Assembly (NCBI GenBank): GCA_902168245.1 | Contig: CABHPA010000096.1 | Location: forward strand, 20,227-84,226 | Length of the DNA stretch: 64,000 bases | Reading direction: 5' to 3' | DNA from: Candidatus Melainabacteria bacterium | GTDB taxonomy: Bacteria; Cyanobacteriota; Vampirovibrionia; Vampirovibrionales; Vampirovibrionaceae | In this document: positions 7,955 to 16,852 of the stretch, piece after piece | Layout: every line of letters begins with the position of its first letter | Numbering within the stretch: the first letter of the stretch is position 1 | Notes under the pieces: model-generated | What the model was told of the DNA's origin: nothing | The model's input: only the letters and a program-made list of their open reading frames with translations | The model's database searches: none | Program-made: the position numbers and the translations under genes

Positions 7955-8932
7955 TCAGCCGGAATTTGATGATCCTGTTATACGGGTTTTTACGAGATTT
8001 CGCAATTGTTCGCCGGAGAGGCTATCGCAAGGCAGCCATTGCACATTCGGGTTCCGCCGGAACCATGTCATCTGCCGTCGCGCGTACTGGTGAATGTTAA
8101 TGCGTATCTGCTCCAGCGCGTTTTCCAGAGAACGTTTTCCCAACACCACTTCCACCAGTTCGGGGTAGCCATGAGCCACGCCCAGCGCATGCGCCTGCGG
8201 GCCGTAGGCATGCACCAGTGCTTCCACTTCCGCCAGCCAGCCCTGTTCCATCATGATCTCAATCCGGCGATCGATTCGGCTGCGCAGTAAATCCCGGTCT
8301 TCATACATCAGCCCGAACCACAGCACATCCAGCCCCTTGCCTTCGCTGCGGCGGGGCACCGGCTGGCCGGTAGCCTCGATAATTTCCAGCGCCCGAATAA
8401 TCCGCACCCGGTCGTTGGGGTGCAAATCCTCCGCCCGGCGGGGATCTTTCTCCCTCAGCAGGGCGTACAGGGCATCCGCTCCCTGCCTTTCCGCCAGTTC
8501 CGCCATGGTCGCCCGGAATGACTCATTGGGCGGCACATCCGGAATAAAGTCGGCTTGTAGAAGCGCCTTTAAATAGAACCCGGTACCGCCCGCCACCATC
8601 GGGATTTTGTTGGCCTGCCACAAGGTTTGCAGGCAGGCGTTGGCCTGCTCCTGGTAAGCCACGGCGCTGAACGGCTCATCCGGCTCGGCCACGTCGATCA
8701 TGTGGTGGGCAACGCCCCGCTTCTCTTCCTCGGTGGGCTTGGCGGTGCCAATATCCAGCTTTCGGTATAGCACCTGGGAATCGGCGGAAATCACCTCGGT
8801 ATCCAGCCAGCGGGCAATTTCCACGGCCAGGGCGGTTTTGCCGGTGGCGGTGGGGCCGATGATTGCGATTACTTTTGGCGCAATCGCTTCGGGCGCATTC
8901 GGTTCGGTGGATGGGTGGGCGTGGTTTGTCAT
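7955..8932 (-). CDS. miaA: tRNA dimethylallyltransferase
   Basis: Transfers a dimethylallyl group to N6 of A37 in tRNAs reading UNN codons. The P-loop GPTATGKT (residues 26-33), the ISADSQVLYRKLDIGTAKP segment with Asp51 and Gln53, and the VAGGTGFYLKAL segment of the family are all intact; the C-terminal part contains the conserved YARRQMTWFRRNP element. Length of 325 is normal. No strong ribosome site precedes ATG 8932; it is preceded by 44 bp of spacer after the membrane-protein gene on the same strand and may be co-transcribed with it. Confidence 0.95.
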   Translation of the reverse strand: MTNHAHPSTEPNAPEAIAPKVIAIIGPTATGKTALAVEIARWLDTEVISADSQVLYRKLDIGTAKPTEEEKRGVAHHMIDVAEPDEPFSAVAYQEQANACLQTLWQANKIPMVAGGTGFYLKALLQADFIPDVPPNESFRATMAELAERQGADALYALLREKDPRRAEDLHPNDRVRIIRALEIIEATGQPVPRRSEGKGLDVLWFGLMYEDRDLLRSRIDRRIEIMMEQGWLAEVEALVHAYGPQAHALGVAHGYPELVEVVLGKRSLENALEQIRINIHQYARRQMTWFRRNPNVQWLPCDSLSGEQLRNLVKTRITGSSNSG

Positions 8933-8976
8933 CTGGCTGGATCGGATTGGGATTGAATGGGCTGTTAGGGGGCGGG

Positions 8977-9879
8977 TTAGGCCAAGGGTGGTTTTTCCAG
9001 GCTGTCTTCCGGGTTATCATCCGGCGTTTCCACCGGCTTGCCCACTGCATGGTACGCGTACACGAATGTGACGATCACCATGTACACCAGGGCCAGCAGC
9101 ATCAGCATCTGCAACAGCAGGAAAATAATGGGGCTGACCAGCAGGGACAACCCGGTGAGTATATACAGCGTGATTCCGCTGGCTAAAAAGCCGCCGCCCA
9201 AGGTCAGCATGCACAGCGGGTCTTTCACGTATTGCAGGCAGGCCCGCCAGTAGGCCGTAAGCGAATTATTGCGGTAATACACTACAAACGCGGGCCACAG
9301 CATAAACAATAGGGAGAAACAGGCGAATGTCAGCATACAGGCCATAATGGCCAGGAACATTTCCCCCATGCTCAGGTTCTGGGCGAAGCTGAGGCTTTGC
9401 AGGGCCGCTTCCCGCTGCTCCAGCTCCAGTTGGAACAACCGGGCCAGCAATTCACGATTCTGGCCCCACAAGGGCTGAATGGCCGCGAACATCAGCACGA
9501 TGGCCGTGCCTTGAATGAGAAATCCCCCGGCGATATTGGGAAAATGCCGCGTGATGCCCGGAAAAAACTCCCGGTACAGGGTAAAGGCTTCCATGGGGTT
9601 CGCTTCGCGAATGGCCTGTTCGCGTGGCTTGCTTAAAAAACGGGTGCAGGCGGTAGCCACCATGTTCAGCCAACCGGCGGCAATGCCCGCCAGCAGTAGC
9701 AGCACCGCCACAAACAGTAACAGCCAGCGCAGTTCCCATGTCGGTAACATGACGCCCTGTAAAATGGTTTCAAACAAAAACAGGCCGAAGAGAAAAATAT
9801 AGATAAGTGTAAAGTTTCGTGACCAGATGATCAGGCTGTCTGTCAGCACGGTGAAAAGCAGTCGCATAGGGCAAAGCAT
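8977..9879 (-). CDS. Multi-pass membrane protein of unknown function
   Basis: About 300 residues with five to six hydrophobic segments (around residues 18-40, 47-70, 118-137, 173-200, 224-250 and 251-275) and a charged C-terminal tail (PVETPDDNPEDSLEKPP). No enzyme or transporter signature is recognised. A second in-frame ATG at 9867 (MRLLFTVL) is an equally plausible start; neither has a good ribosome site. It is the first gene before miaA on the minus strand. The intergenic region upstream (9880-10142) carries no gene. Confidence 0.7.
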   Translation of the reverse strand: MLCPMRLLFTVLTDSLIIWSRNFTLIYIFLFGLFLFETILQGVMLPTWELRWLLLFVAVLLLLAGIAAGWLNMVATACTRFLSKPREQAIREANPMEAFTLYREFFPGITRHFPNIAGGFLIQGTAIVLMFAAIQPLWGQNRELLARLFQLELEQREAALQSLSFAQNLSMGEMFLAIMACMLTFACFSLLFMLWPAFVVYYRNNSLTAYWRACLQYVKDPLCMLTLGGGFLASGITLYILTGLSLLVSPIIFLLLQMLMLLALVYMVIVTFVYAYHAVGKPVETPDDNPEDSLEKPPLA

Positions 9880-10142
9880 AGCATCAACCCGTCGCTTCAG
9901 AAAGAGTAAATGTGTTCATCCCCCATTTGGGGAATAGCAATCCCTGTTTTTAAAAATATAATTGAGATGACTTCATTGGAAAAGGAAGTCATATAACTCG
10001 TACTTTTGACGCTTTTACGCTTTATTTTTCATGGAATCAAGAGCGGGACAGATCCCCAGGGGGTAACTTGGGATGTTCGGTTATATTTGAAGTTGAGTTG
10101 AGTATTTGAATTTGTATAAGTAGAACTTGAGGGAATTCAGGC

Positions 10143-10628
10143 ATGTTACAGACGCCAAGACCACCAAAGAAGTGCCGTCCGCCGTTGGCCAAACCCATGG
10201 CGCCGGATTTATCGGGCAACCGGGGCAGACAATATATTCCCTACCCGTCGCTCCCGGCCAAATATTCTGGCATGCCGAATTTTATGCATTACTGTATCGG
10301 GCCGGGCGCGGATTTGCAGGGGGCCGACCTCTCCAACGCCGATTTGCGCTGGAGTAACTTCCGCAGCGCTAACCTGAAACGGGCCAAGCTGAAAGGATCG
10401 GTTTTGTGGGGGGCCATTCTTACCAACGCCGACCTGCACGAGGCCGATTTGAGCCATGCCGACTTTACCGGCGTGGACTTGGTGGGCGCCAACCTGACCG
10501 CTGCCGATGTGGAAGGCACCTGCTTTTTAGGCGCTCGCTACAGCAAGGCCACCAAATTCCCCAAAAAATTCGGCGACCCGGATCGCAAGGGCATGGTCAG
10601 CCTCAACGAGTCCATGCAGCTTAGCTAA
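10143..10628 (+). CDS. Pentapeptide-repeat protein
   Basis: Residues 55-130 contain roughly 13-15 tandem A(D/N)LxX-type pentapeptides (for example ADLSN, ADLRW, ANLKR, ADLHE, ADLSH, ADFTG, ANLTA), forming the right-handed quadrilateral beta helix of this family. The first 50 residues are Pro/Lys-rich and unlike the family. No signal peptide. Functions of such proteins vary and cannot be assigned. GAGGGA lies about ten bases before the ATG. A terminator hairpin follows at 10665-10696, so the gene is probably transcribed on its own. Confidence 0.85.
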   Translation: MLQTPRPPKKCRPPLAKPMAPDLSGNRGRQYIPYPSLPAKYSGMPNFMHYCIGPGADLQGADLSNADLRWSNFRSANLKRAKLKGSVLWGAILTNADLHEADLSHADFTGVDLVGANLTAADVEGTCFLGARYSKATKFPKKFGDPDRKGMVSLNESMQLS

Positions 10629-10664
10629 GCCGCACAGTTAAACCGCAAACAGGAACCGATACGG

Positions 10665-10696
10665 AAGGGCAAGGCACATCAGGCCTCGCCCTTTCT
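10665..10696 (+). terminator. Rho-independent terminator
   Basis: AAGGGCAAGGC (10665-10675) pairs with GCCTCGCCCTT (10683-10693) with one mismatch; loop of 7 nt; short T-rich tail. It follows the pentapeptide-repeat gene and precedes frr. Confidence 0.65.
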
Positions 10697-10781
10697 GCAT
10701 TTCAGGGGAGTTGTTGTCTGTAATGCGGGGTTGGATTAAGATATGGGCATAGTCAAACGTTAACGTGGGGAGCACCTTTAA

Positions 10782-11342
10782 ATGTCGGCTGACGATATCC
10801 TGTTAATGACAGAAGAGAAAATGAAGAAGGCGATTGCCTCCGTCCAGTACGAGATGGGTGCAATCCGCACCGGGCGGGCCAACCCGCTGATTCTGGATCG
10901 GGTCAGCGTGGATTACTACGGCACACCCACCCCGGTTCGGCAAATGGCCAACGTGTCCGTGCAGGAAGGGCAAACCCTGGTGATTCAGCCTTACGACAAA
11001 GGCATGCTGGGCGAGATTGAAAAGGCCATCTCCAAGTCCGACATTAGCCTGCCGGTGAACAACGACGGGGCGGTGCTTCGCCTGAACGTGCCTGCGCTGA
11101 ACGAGGAGCGCCGCAAAGAACTGGTGAAGATGGTGAAAAAAATCGGCGAAGAGGGCAAAATCGCCATTCGCAACATTCGCCGGGACGCTACTAGTGACGT
11201 TGAAAAGCTGAAAAAGAGCGAAAACCTTTCCGAGGACGAGGTGAAGCTGGGCCAGGACAAAATCCAGAAGCTGACTGACAAGTACACCGCCCAACTGGAT
11301 CAACTCGTGGGCGAAAAAGAAAAAGAAGTGATGGAGGTGTAG
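10782..11342 (+). CDS. frr: Ribosome recycling factor
   Basis: Splits post-termination ribosomes together with EF-G. The 186-residue length is standard. The family's N-terminal helix with the MGAIRTGRANP core (about residues 25-36), the YYGTPTPVRQMANVSV segment, the IQPYDKG loop and the C-terminal helices with RRDA and the final DKYTAQLDQL region are all present. It is followed by cdsA as in many bacteria, with a perfect Shine-Dalgarno sequence at the very end of frr. Confidence 0.97.
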   Translation: MSADDILLMTEEKMKKAIASVQYEMGAIRTGRANPLILDRVSVDYYGTPTPVRQMANVSVQEGQTLVIQPYDKGMLGEIEKAISKSDISLPVNNDGAVLRLNVPALNEERRKELVKMVKKIGEEGKIAIRNIRRDATSDVEKLKKSENLSEDEVKLGQDKIQKLTDKYTAQLDQLVGEKEKEVMEV

Positions 11343-11416
11343 CCATCCGTACGGAAGCTTCCGAACACCCCATCCAGCCCTCTCCCGGCCAATCCGGCCC
11401 CGGCGATAACCGTCCC

Positions 11417-12259
11417 GTGAAAAGGACGGCTTCCCGTGTGCAGATGGGGGTGGTGATCGCGGTGATCTTTTTCGGAGCGGCGGCTGTGGGCGGCTGGTTC
11501 TGGTCGGCGTTGGTGCTGGCCTCCATTTATTTTGGCAACCAGGAATTCAAGACCCTGATGGGGGCCATCGGCGTTAAGCCTTCCCAAATCATTATTTACG
11601 CCGCCACGATTGTGATGGTGCTGGCGGCCAGCCTGGATCAATCCCAGTGGCTGTCCCCCATCCTCACCATTTCCATTATCGCCAGCTTTTTCCGGTTGTT
11701 GTTCCGCAGCCCACGGGCGCACATTGGTGATATTGGCGGGACGCTGATCGTAATTTTTTATATGGTGTACATGCCGGTCTATTACATTTTGTTAAGGCAT
11801 TTGGGCTTGCAATATCTGGTACTCACCCTCAGCGTGATCAGCGCCTCCGATATTGCCGCCTATTACGTGGGCAAAGCCTTTGGCAAGCATCTGCTGTATC
11901 CGGAAATCAGTCCCAAGAAGACGCGAGAGGGCGCCATCGGCGGCCTGCTGGGCGGTGTGCTGCTGGGGGTTATTAACTGCCTGATCTGGCCGATGCCGCT
12001 GCATCATGTGATTATTTTAAGCGTGTTACTGGTAATTGTGGGGCAATTGGGCGATTTGACCGAGTCCATGATGAAGCGGGACGTGGGTTTAAAGGATTCG
12101 GGCATGTTGCTGGCCAGCCATGGGGGATTTTTGGATCGGGCGGACAGCTATATTTTTTCCGGCGCAGTTTGCTACTATTATATATATTGGATCGTGCTTC
12201 GGCAGGGTTTGGCGCTGGACGTGATCCGATGGCTGGAACAGTTCCGTCTGGCTTTCTGA
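11417..12259 (+). CDS. cdsA: Phosphatidate cytidylyltransferase
   Basis: Makes CDP-diacylglycerol from phosphatidate and CTP in the membrane. The CdsA signature is intact: ISPKKTREG (about residues 163-171), GDLTESMMKRDVGLKDSG and SHGGFLDRADSY near the C-terminus, with seven to eight membrane helices. The annotated GTG 11417 has no ribosome site. The same frame is open upstream, and GGAGGTG at 11333-11339 sits five bases before an ATC codon at 11345, which would add 24 residues; no ATG, GTG or TTG lies between them in frame. The true start is therefore uncertain. Confidence 0.93.
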   Translation: MKRTASRVQMGVVIAVIFFGAAAVGGWFWSALVLASIYFGNQEFKTLMGAIGVKPSQIIIYAATIVMVLAASLDQSQWLSPILTISIIASFFRLLFRSPRAHIGDIGGTLIVIFYMVYMPVYYILLRHLGLQYLVLTLSVISASDIAAYYVGKAFGKHLLYPEISPKKTREGAIGGLLGGVLLGVINCLIWPMPLHHVIILSVLLVIVGQLGDLTESMMKRDVGLKDSGMLLASHGGFLDRADSYIFSGAVCYYYIYWIVLRQGLALDVIRWLEQFRLAF

Positions 12260-12417
12260 ATAATTAGTTGAGACTCGCCTCCTGCCGGGAGGCTCTGAAC
12301 ACAACGCGATACACGTTGCGAAAATTGCGAGAATGGACCAGAAATTTAAAAAAGACGCTGACAGCATCGTTTCTATGGCTGCCATAGCCAGGCTAACAGA
12401 ATAATCAGGCGAATAAC

Positions 12418-13143
12418 ATGATGGATAAAACTCGAAAACAACAGATTCTGGCGCTGCTGAAGTCCCTGAACGTCAAGCGCCCCAAGGATTACGATCTGTA
12501 CGATCGTGCGCTGACCCACAGCTCGTATACCTACGAGAACAAGCTGTCTGCCTTCGACAACTACGAGCGGCTGGAATACCTGGGCGATGCCGTGCTGAAG
12601 CTGGTGGTGAGCGAATACCTGTTTGAACGCTTTCCGGAATATCGGGAAGGGGAGCTGACCAAGATTCGCGCCGTGGTGGTCAGCGACGCCAAGCTGGCCG
12701 AAATCGCCAAGGCGATTGGCCTGGGCGAATACATTGTGTTCGGCAGCAGCGAGGCCAAAAGCGGTGGGCGCAAGAAGGTTTCCAACCTGGCCTGCGCCTT
12801 TGAAGCGTTGCTGGGGGCCATGTACCTGGATGGCAAAATACTGGAAATTCGGGACATGATGTGCGAGCAACTGGAAACGTTCGTGACCGAAATTGACATG
12901 AGCAAGACCAAGGACAACTACAAGGCGGCCTTGCAAGAGCTGACCCAGGCCGATGGCGGCGTATTGCCCGTGTACCGGACGGTTAAGGAATCCGGGCCGT
13001 CCCACAACCGCACGTTTCATATTGAGGTGTCAATTAACGGGGAGATGGTGGGCATCGGCATCGGCAAATCCAAGAAGGAAGCCCAGCAGCAGGCGGCCCG
13101 GCAAGCGTTGGCAGTGCTGAACGAGTTGAGCGAGGGCGAGTGA
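12418..13143 (+). CDS. rnc: Ribonuclease III
   Basis: Double-strand RNA endonuclease for rRNA and mRNA processing. The signature YERLEYLGDAVL (residues 49-60) carries catalytic Glu53 and Asp57, and Glu129 in AFEALLGAMYLDG is the second metal-site glutamate. The residue usually Asp in the preceding LADxxEA motif is Cys126 here (NLACAFEA). The C-terminal dsRNA-binding domain (about residues 160-236) has the KKEAQQQAARQAL helix. Two consecutive ATG codons open the frame and the ribosome site is weak. The usual upstream acpP-fabF are absent; cdsA precedes it. Confidence 0.94.
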   Translation: MMDKTRKQQILALLKSLNVKRPKDYDLYDRALTHSSYTYENKLSAFDNYERLEYLGDAVLKLVVSEYLFERFPEYREGELTKIRAVVVSDAKLAEIAKAIGLGEYIVFGSSEAKSGGRKKVSNLACAFEALLGAMYLDGKILEIRDMMCEQLETFVTEIDMSKTKDNYKAALQELTQADGGVLPVYRTVKESGPSHNRTFHIEVSINGEMVGIGIGKSKKEAQQQAARQALAVLNELSEGE

Positions 13144-13280
13144 GCGTCCGTTTATTGGGGGAGAGTGGATGGGAAACTGTGGGGGCTTACCGAGCAAACC
13201 TAGCCGTTCAGGGATACCCAAAGGCGTCTGCTTGAACTATAGTGCTGTTTAGGCCAGTTGTAGCGCTAGGAGGATTGCCC

Positions 13281-14159
13281 ATGCCCAATACCCACTTGCT
13301 GTTTGAAATGCTCCAGAACGATTTGAGTGCGCCCCGCATTTTGCTGGAGCAGGTGGTCAGCTACATTAACGATCACTACAATTACGCTGGCCCGGAACTG
13401 GCTCGCTTCTTTGAGGAGAAATTCCCTACGCTGGAAGATTACGAGGTGGATCTTACCTTTTCTCCCCAGTACACCCCGGCGGAGCATCACCGGCTGGAAT
13501 ACATCCCGGCGCTGGGGGCTAAGCATCTGTCTCCATCGGATTTGGGCCTGTTGAAACGCCGCTTGTACGACGCGCAGATGGATACTATCCTGAAATCGCC
13601 GGATGGCCGTACCGAAGTACGTGTGCCGGTGCATGAGACCTTTATTGATCGCTATGTGAATCTGCTGCGCCTGGATCAAAAACTGCCGGAGGCGCTGCAC
13701 CAGGAAATTCTGGCCAATGTGCCGCAAGAATCCCATAACGAAGTGAACCTGCTGGGGCGTGAGGACACCTGGCAAAGCGAAGCCCGCCAGCAGATCCTGG
13801 CTGCGTTCCTGCGGGCGTTCAAGCACCGCAACGGTTTTTCCACGGTGAAGGTCAGCTTCCTGACCAACTTTGTGCGCACCTATCGCCCGGCCAACCTGTT
13901 CGACCTGGAGCGCCAACTGGACAGCCTGATCGAATCCTGCCAGGTGGACAAGGAAAACGTGGCGGGCCGGGGCTTTCACGATGAGTACCTGAAGGCGCTG
14001 AACGTGGGCAACAACCTCACCCAGCTTAGCGAGCGGGACGTGTGGGCGCATTACGATCACATGATTGATCTGGCGGGCCAGTTAAAAGCGGACTGGGCCG
14101 AAATAGAGGCTGCCGCCCCCGATATCGTGGAAAAGGCCCGCGGGCAGCTCACGGCCTGA
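13281..14159 (+). CDS. Conserved-looking soluble protein, 292 aa, unknown function
   Basis: No family recognised. The protein is helical, acidic in parts and has no signal peptide or membrane segment; Leu- and Glu-rich amphipathic stretches dominate, and residues around 180-210 include many Arg/Phe. The open frame extends upstream to 13242, but ATG 13281 is chosen because AGGAGG sits at 13268-13273, an almost ideal ribosome site. It stands alone on the plus strand between rnc and an intergenic region. Confidence 0.75.
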   Translation: MPNTHLLFEMLQNDLSAPRILLEQVVSYINDHYNYAGPELARFFEEKFPTLEDYEVDLTFSPQYTPAEHHRLEYIPALGAKHLSPSDLGLLKRRLYDAQMDTILKSPDGRTEVRVPVHETFIDRYVNLLRLDQKLPEALHQEILANVPQESHNEVNLLGREDTWQSEARQQILAAFLRAFKHRNGFSTVKVSFLTNFVRTYRPANLFDLERQLDSLIESCQVDKENVAGRGFHDEYLKALNVGNNLTQLSERDVWAHYDHMIDLAGQLKADWAEIEAAAPDIVEKARGQLTA

Positions 14160-14475
14160 TTGCATACGATAGCAATTTAATAATTTAACTTTCATCTGGT
14201 TTCTGTTTGAATCTGATTACTGTTGGCGCTTTTTGAATTTAGGGCTTTTCTTTTGGGCGTTTCTACAGTAAATTGCAGTGGGCCGAATTAAACCACGTAT
14301 TTGTTTTAAGCGGCGCATCAGCAGTCCATGCCGGTTTGTGGGTTCAAGGCATGGCAGTTGGGACAACGACGGTTTATTTTTATATTGATTTTGCCAGTGG
14401 TGGGATTCATTGAATGTTTTGCTATTTGTACGCTTCTTATAGTGGGGTTGACGTCAATCAGAGGTTCTTCCAGCC
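14160..14475. other. 316-bp intergenic region, no gene seen
   Basis: AT-richer than the flanks, especially 14160-14300. A 73-codon hydrophobic open frame from 14328 overlaps the following gene out of frame and has no ribosome site, so it was not called. TTGACG near 14447 could be a -35-like element for the ankyrin gene but no convincing -10 box is visible. Confidence 0.35.
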
Positions 14476-15566
14476 ATGTTCTCGTTGAATGGCGGGGTTC
14501 ATTACCAGCCGGGGATAAGACGTTTTATCATTCCGACCAGGACGGATAACCAGACATCCCGCCTGCATGCCAACCCTGCGGAGCTGTTTGGCGGGCACTC
14601 CAGGCCGCAACGGGATCGGTTTCACAGATCTCCCTCCCTGCCCAAGGTAATACGGCCTTTGCAACACAAAATATACGGTTTCCCGCTGTTGCCGGTTGAT
14701 CTCAAGCTGCGCAAGGCCATTGCCCATGGAACGGTGGCCGACATTCGAAAGGCGATTGCTGACGGCGCGCATGTGAATTATGCCGACGAGCTTGGCAACC
14801 GCCCTTTGCTGGAAGCCGTGATGCTGGGCAAGCAAGGCGCCACCGTCGTGTTGCTGGAGCTGGGCGCCCGTCCCAATGCCAGGGACGCCCTCAATGAAAC
14901 CGCCCTGTTCAAGGCGGCCATGCAACAAAACTGGTCGGCTATGATGGGTTTGCTGGATTATGACGCCGAACCCGACCTGGGGCCGGAAACCGGCGAAACC
15001 CCGCTGATGTATACCGTGCCTTACGGGGACGCCAGTCTGCCTGTGACCCGCAAATTGCTTGAACATGATGCGAACCCCAATACGTGTGACCTGCTGGGCT
15101 TTACCCCGTTGATCATTGCGAGTCGCAGCGGAAGCCGAAAAACCATGCAACTGCTGCTGGATTACGGGGCGAATGCCGACGCGAAGGATGTTTCCGGCAA
15201 GTCGGTCTGATGCACACCGTGGAAAGCGGTAAGCCTGAGATGTTAACCACGGTGCTGCAACATAAGCGCAACCCGGATATCGATTACTGCAACCCCAAAA
15301 ACGGTAAAACGGCCCTGAGTACCGCCATTTTTAGCGGAAATCTGGAGGCGGTGCGCATTTTGTTGGCGCATAAAGCCCGCATTCAGCCTGGGGATATTTA
15401 CCAGGCCCGAAAAAATGGGGACATCGCAATTTTGCAGGCGCTGCAACAACGGGTGAGAAAACGGGGCTTTTCGTTCATGGAAAGCCCGGGCGGCGATTTT
15501 GGGGAGCGGCCGGGTGAAAGGGGCCGGTTGGCTAAAAGTGGATCAATGCCTCAAATGCGGGTATAA
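14476..15566 (+). pseudogene. Ankyrin-repeat protein gene with a single-base frameshift
   Basis: Two adjacent frames together encode one ankyrin protein. The first (14476-15210) has an unrelated, basic N-terminus of about 75 residues and then ankyrin repeats: LRKAIAHGTVADIRKAIADG, then ALFKAAMQQNWSAMMGLLDYD, TPLMYTVPYGDASLPVTRKL, TPLIIASRSGSRKTMQLLLD. It stops in DVSGKSV-stop. The second frame (15199 region onward, called from ATG 15210) continues exactly where a repeat should go on: LMHTVESGKPEMLTTVL, then TALSTAIFSGNLEAVRILLA. One base appears deleted near 15204 (TCGGTCTGATG where TCGGCTCTGATG would keep S-A-L-M). Either a real pseudogene or an assembly error. Ankyrin proteins mediate protein binding, often as secreted factors in host-associated bacteria. 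Confidence 0.75.
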
Positions 15567-15580
15567 GCGGCAAAATTTGC

Positions 15581-15595
15581 TAGAATAGTTATAAT
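15581..15595 (+). promoter_or_regulatory. Possible -10 promoter elements
   Basis: TGCTAGAAT (TG-extended -10, 15578-15586) and a perfect TATAAT (15590-15595) lie 87 bp before the DUF155 gene. No good -35 hexamer is found at normal spacing, so the extended -10 is the better candidate. Confidence 0.35.
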
Positions 15596-15681
15596 GCGGC
15601 TTCCGGCTGACCCCGGCGCTTGCATTGCGCTATTTTGTGGTTTGCCGTGAATGAACGAATGAGTGGATCTCATCGCCGTAT

Positions 15682-16797
15682 ATGAATGATCATTCGGTAT
15701 CTCTGGAAATACAACAGGGGCAACTGGTGGCGTTTTTCGCCTTCGATATCGGTTATGAGGTTTCGCTGGAAAAGGTAAGCCGCCTGCTGGCCTCCAACCC
15801 CAAGCAGCCACTGTCCCGCAAAAAGCAGAACCCCAACTATCTACAATACACGCAGGTGCCGCACGTGTTATCGCTGGGGGAAAGCCAGGTTTTCGACCAC
15901 TGGCCGGGAGAAATCGAGGCCACCATCTTCGGGTTCGGGGCGGTCAGCATCGCTTATCGCTGGGCGCTTTCCGGGCAAAACGCGCCGCTGGGCTTCTCGG
16001 AACTGCCCGGCATCAGCAAGCGCATTTACGATTGTCACCTGGAGCATCACGCGCGGGAGCAGGTTCAGGGGCTGATGGAGCGTATTCGTCCGGCCATCAC
16101 CCGCCCGGAGCTGTCGGATCTGGTGGAAGACTATTATGTGTTTATTCTGGAGCGCTTCAGCGAGCCGCTGACCGCTGACGCCCTGCTGAAAACCCAGGCG
16201 GATACGCTGGCCCAGGTGTTGCAGTTCGACACGGACCACCTTAGCGAGGCGCAGCGCAGGGAGGCGCTGGCCAAGGCCATTTCCTATTACGACCGGGACG
16301 TGGTGCTGATCGACTGGAACGCTTCCATTATTTACGATGCGGATTACACCGACACCCTCAACGTGCTGGAGCTGCTCAATGTGGAGTTGCTGGAGGCGCG
16401 TTATCTGGATGCCCTGCTGGACAAGCGGATTAAAAACTATGAAGGGCTTAGCCAGCGCCAGCCTGCCTGGGTAATGCCGTTATCGATTCCTTTCCGGCAA
16501 TCGATTAACGAGTTGGCCGAACTGCGGATTGAATCCGCTGTGTTGGCCGAACGGGTGGATAATTCCCTGAAGCTGATTGGGGATTTGTACCTGGCGCGAG
16601 TGTATTCCGCCGCCTCCGAGCAATTTTACATGCCCACCTGGGACGCCTCGATTTCCCGCAAGCTGGATATTATCGGCAATTTATACCAGTTGCTCACCGA
16701 TCGGGTGAACAGCTACCAGGCCCAGATGCTGGAAGTTATTATCATTATCCTGATCCTGATTGAAATTTTCCTGAGCCTTTACCACGGCAAATTATAA
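15682..16797 (+). CDS. DUF155/RMD1-family protein
   Basis: The protein matches the RMD1/YagE/DUF155 family by its layout: an N-terminal domain with FGFGAVSIAYRW, a central helical region with SERFSEPLTADAL and DTLNVLELLNVELLEARYLD, and a C-terminal signature RKLDIIGNLYQLLTDRVNSY followed by a single C-terminal membrane helix (about residues 349-368, MLEVIIIILILIEIFLSL). Family members in yeast mitochondria (RMD1/RMND1) are membrane anchored and support mitochondrial translation; the bacterial role is not established. 371 residues. The start ATG has no strong ribosome site. It is well separated from neighbours. Confidence 0.85.
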   Translation: MNDHSVSLEIQQGQLVAFFAFDIGYEVSLEKVSRLLASNPKQPLSRKKQNPNYLQYTQVPHVLSLGESQVFDHWPGEIEATIFGFGAVSIAYRWALSGQNAPLGFSELPGISKRIYDCHLEHHAREQVQGLMERIRPAITRPELSDLVEDYYVFILERFSEPLTADALLKTQADTLAQVLQFDTDHLSEAQRREALAKAISYYDRDVVLIDWNASIIYDADYTDTLNVLELLNVELLEARYLDALLDKRIKNYEGLSQRQPAWVMPLSIPFRQSINELAELRIESAVLAERVDNSLKLIGDLYLARVYSAASEQFYMPTWDASISRKLDIIGNLYQLLTDRVNSYQAQMLEVIIIILILIEIFLSLYHGKL

Positions 16798-16852
16798 CGT
16801 GTAACCTCCTGCTATGAGCATTAGATTCGTTTCTGCCGAACTGGAAGTGGGT

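Noticed and set aside
12333..12404. 23-codon frame between cdsA and rnc (MDQKFKKDADS...)
   Set aside because: Too short, no ribosome site and no match to acyl carrier protein, which is often found here.
14328..14549. 73-codon hydrophobic frame before the ankyrin gene
   Set aside because: Out of frame overlap, no ribosome site, not convincing as a protein.
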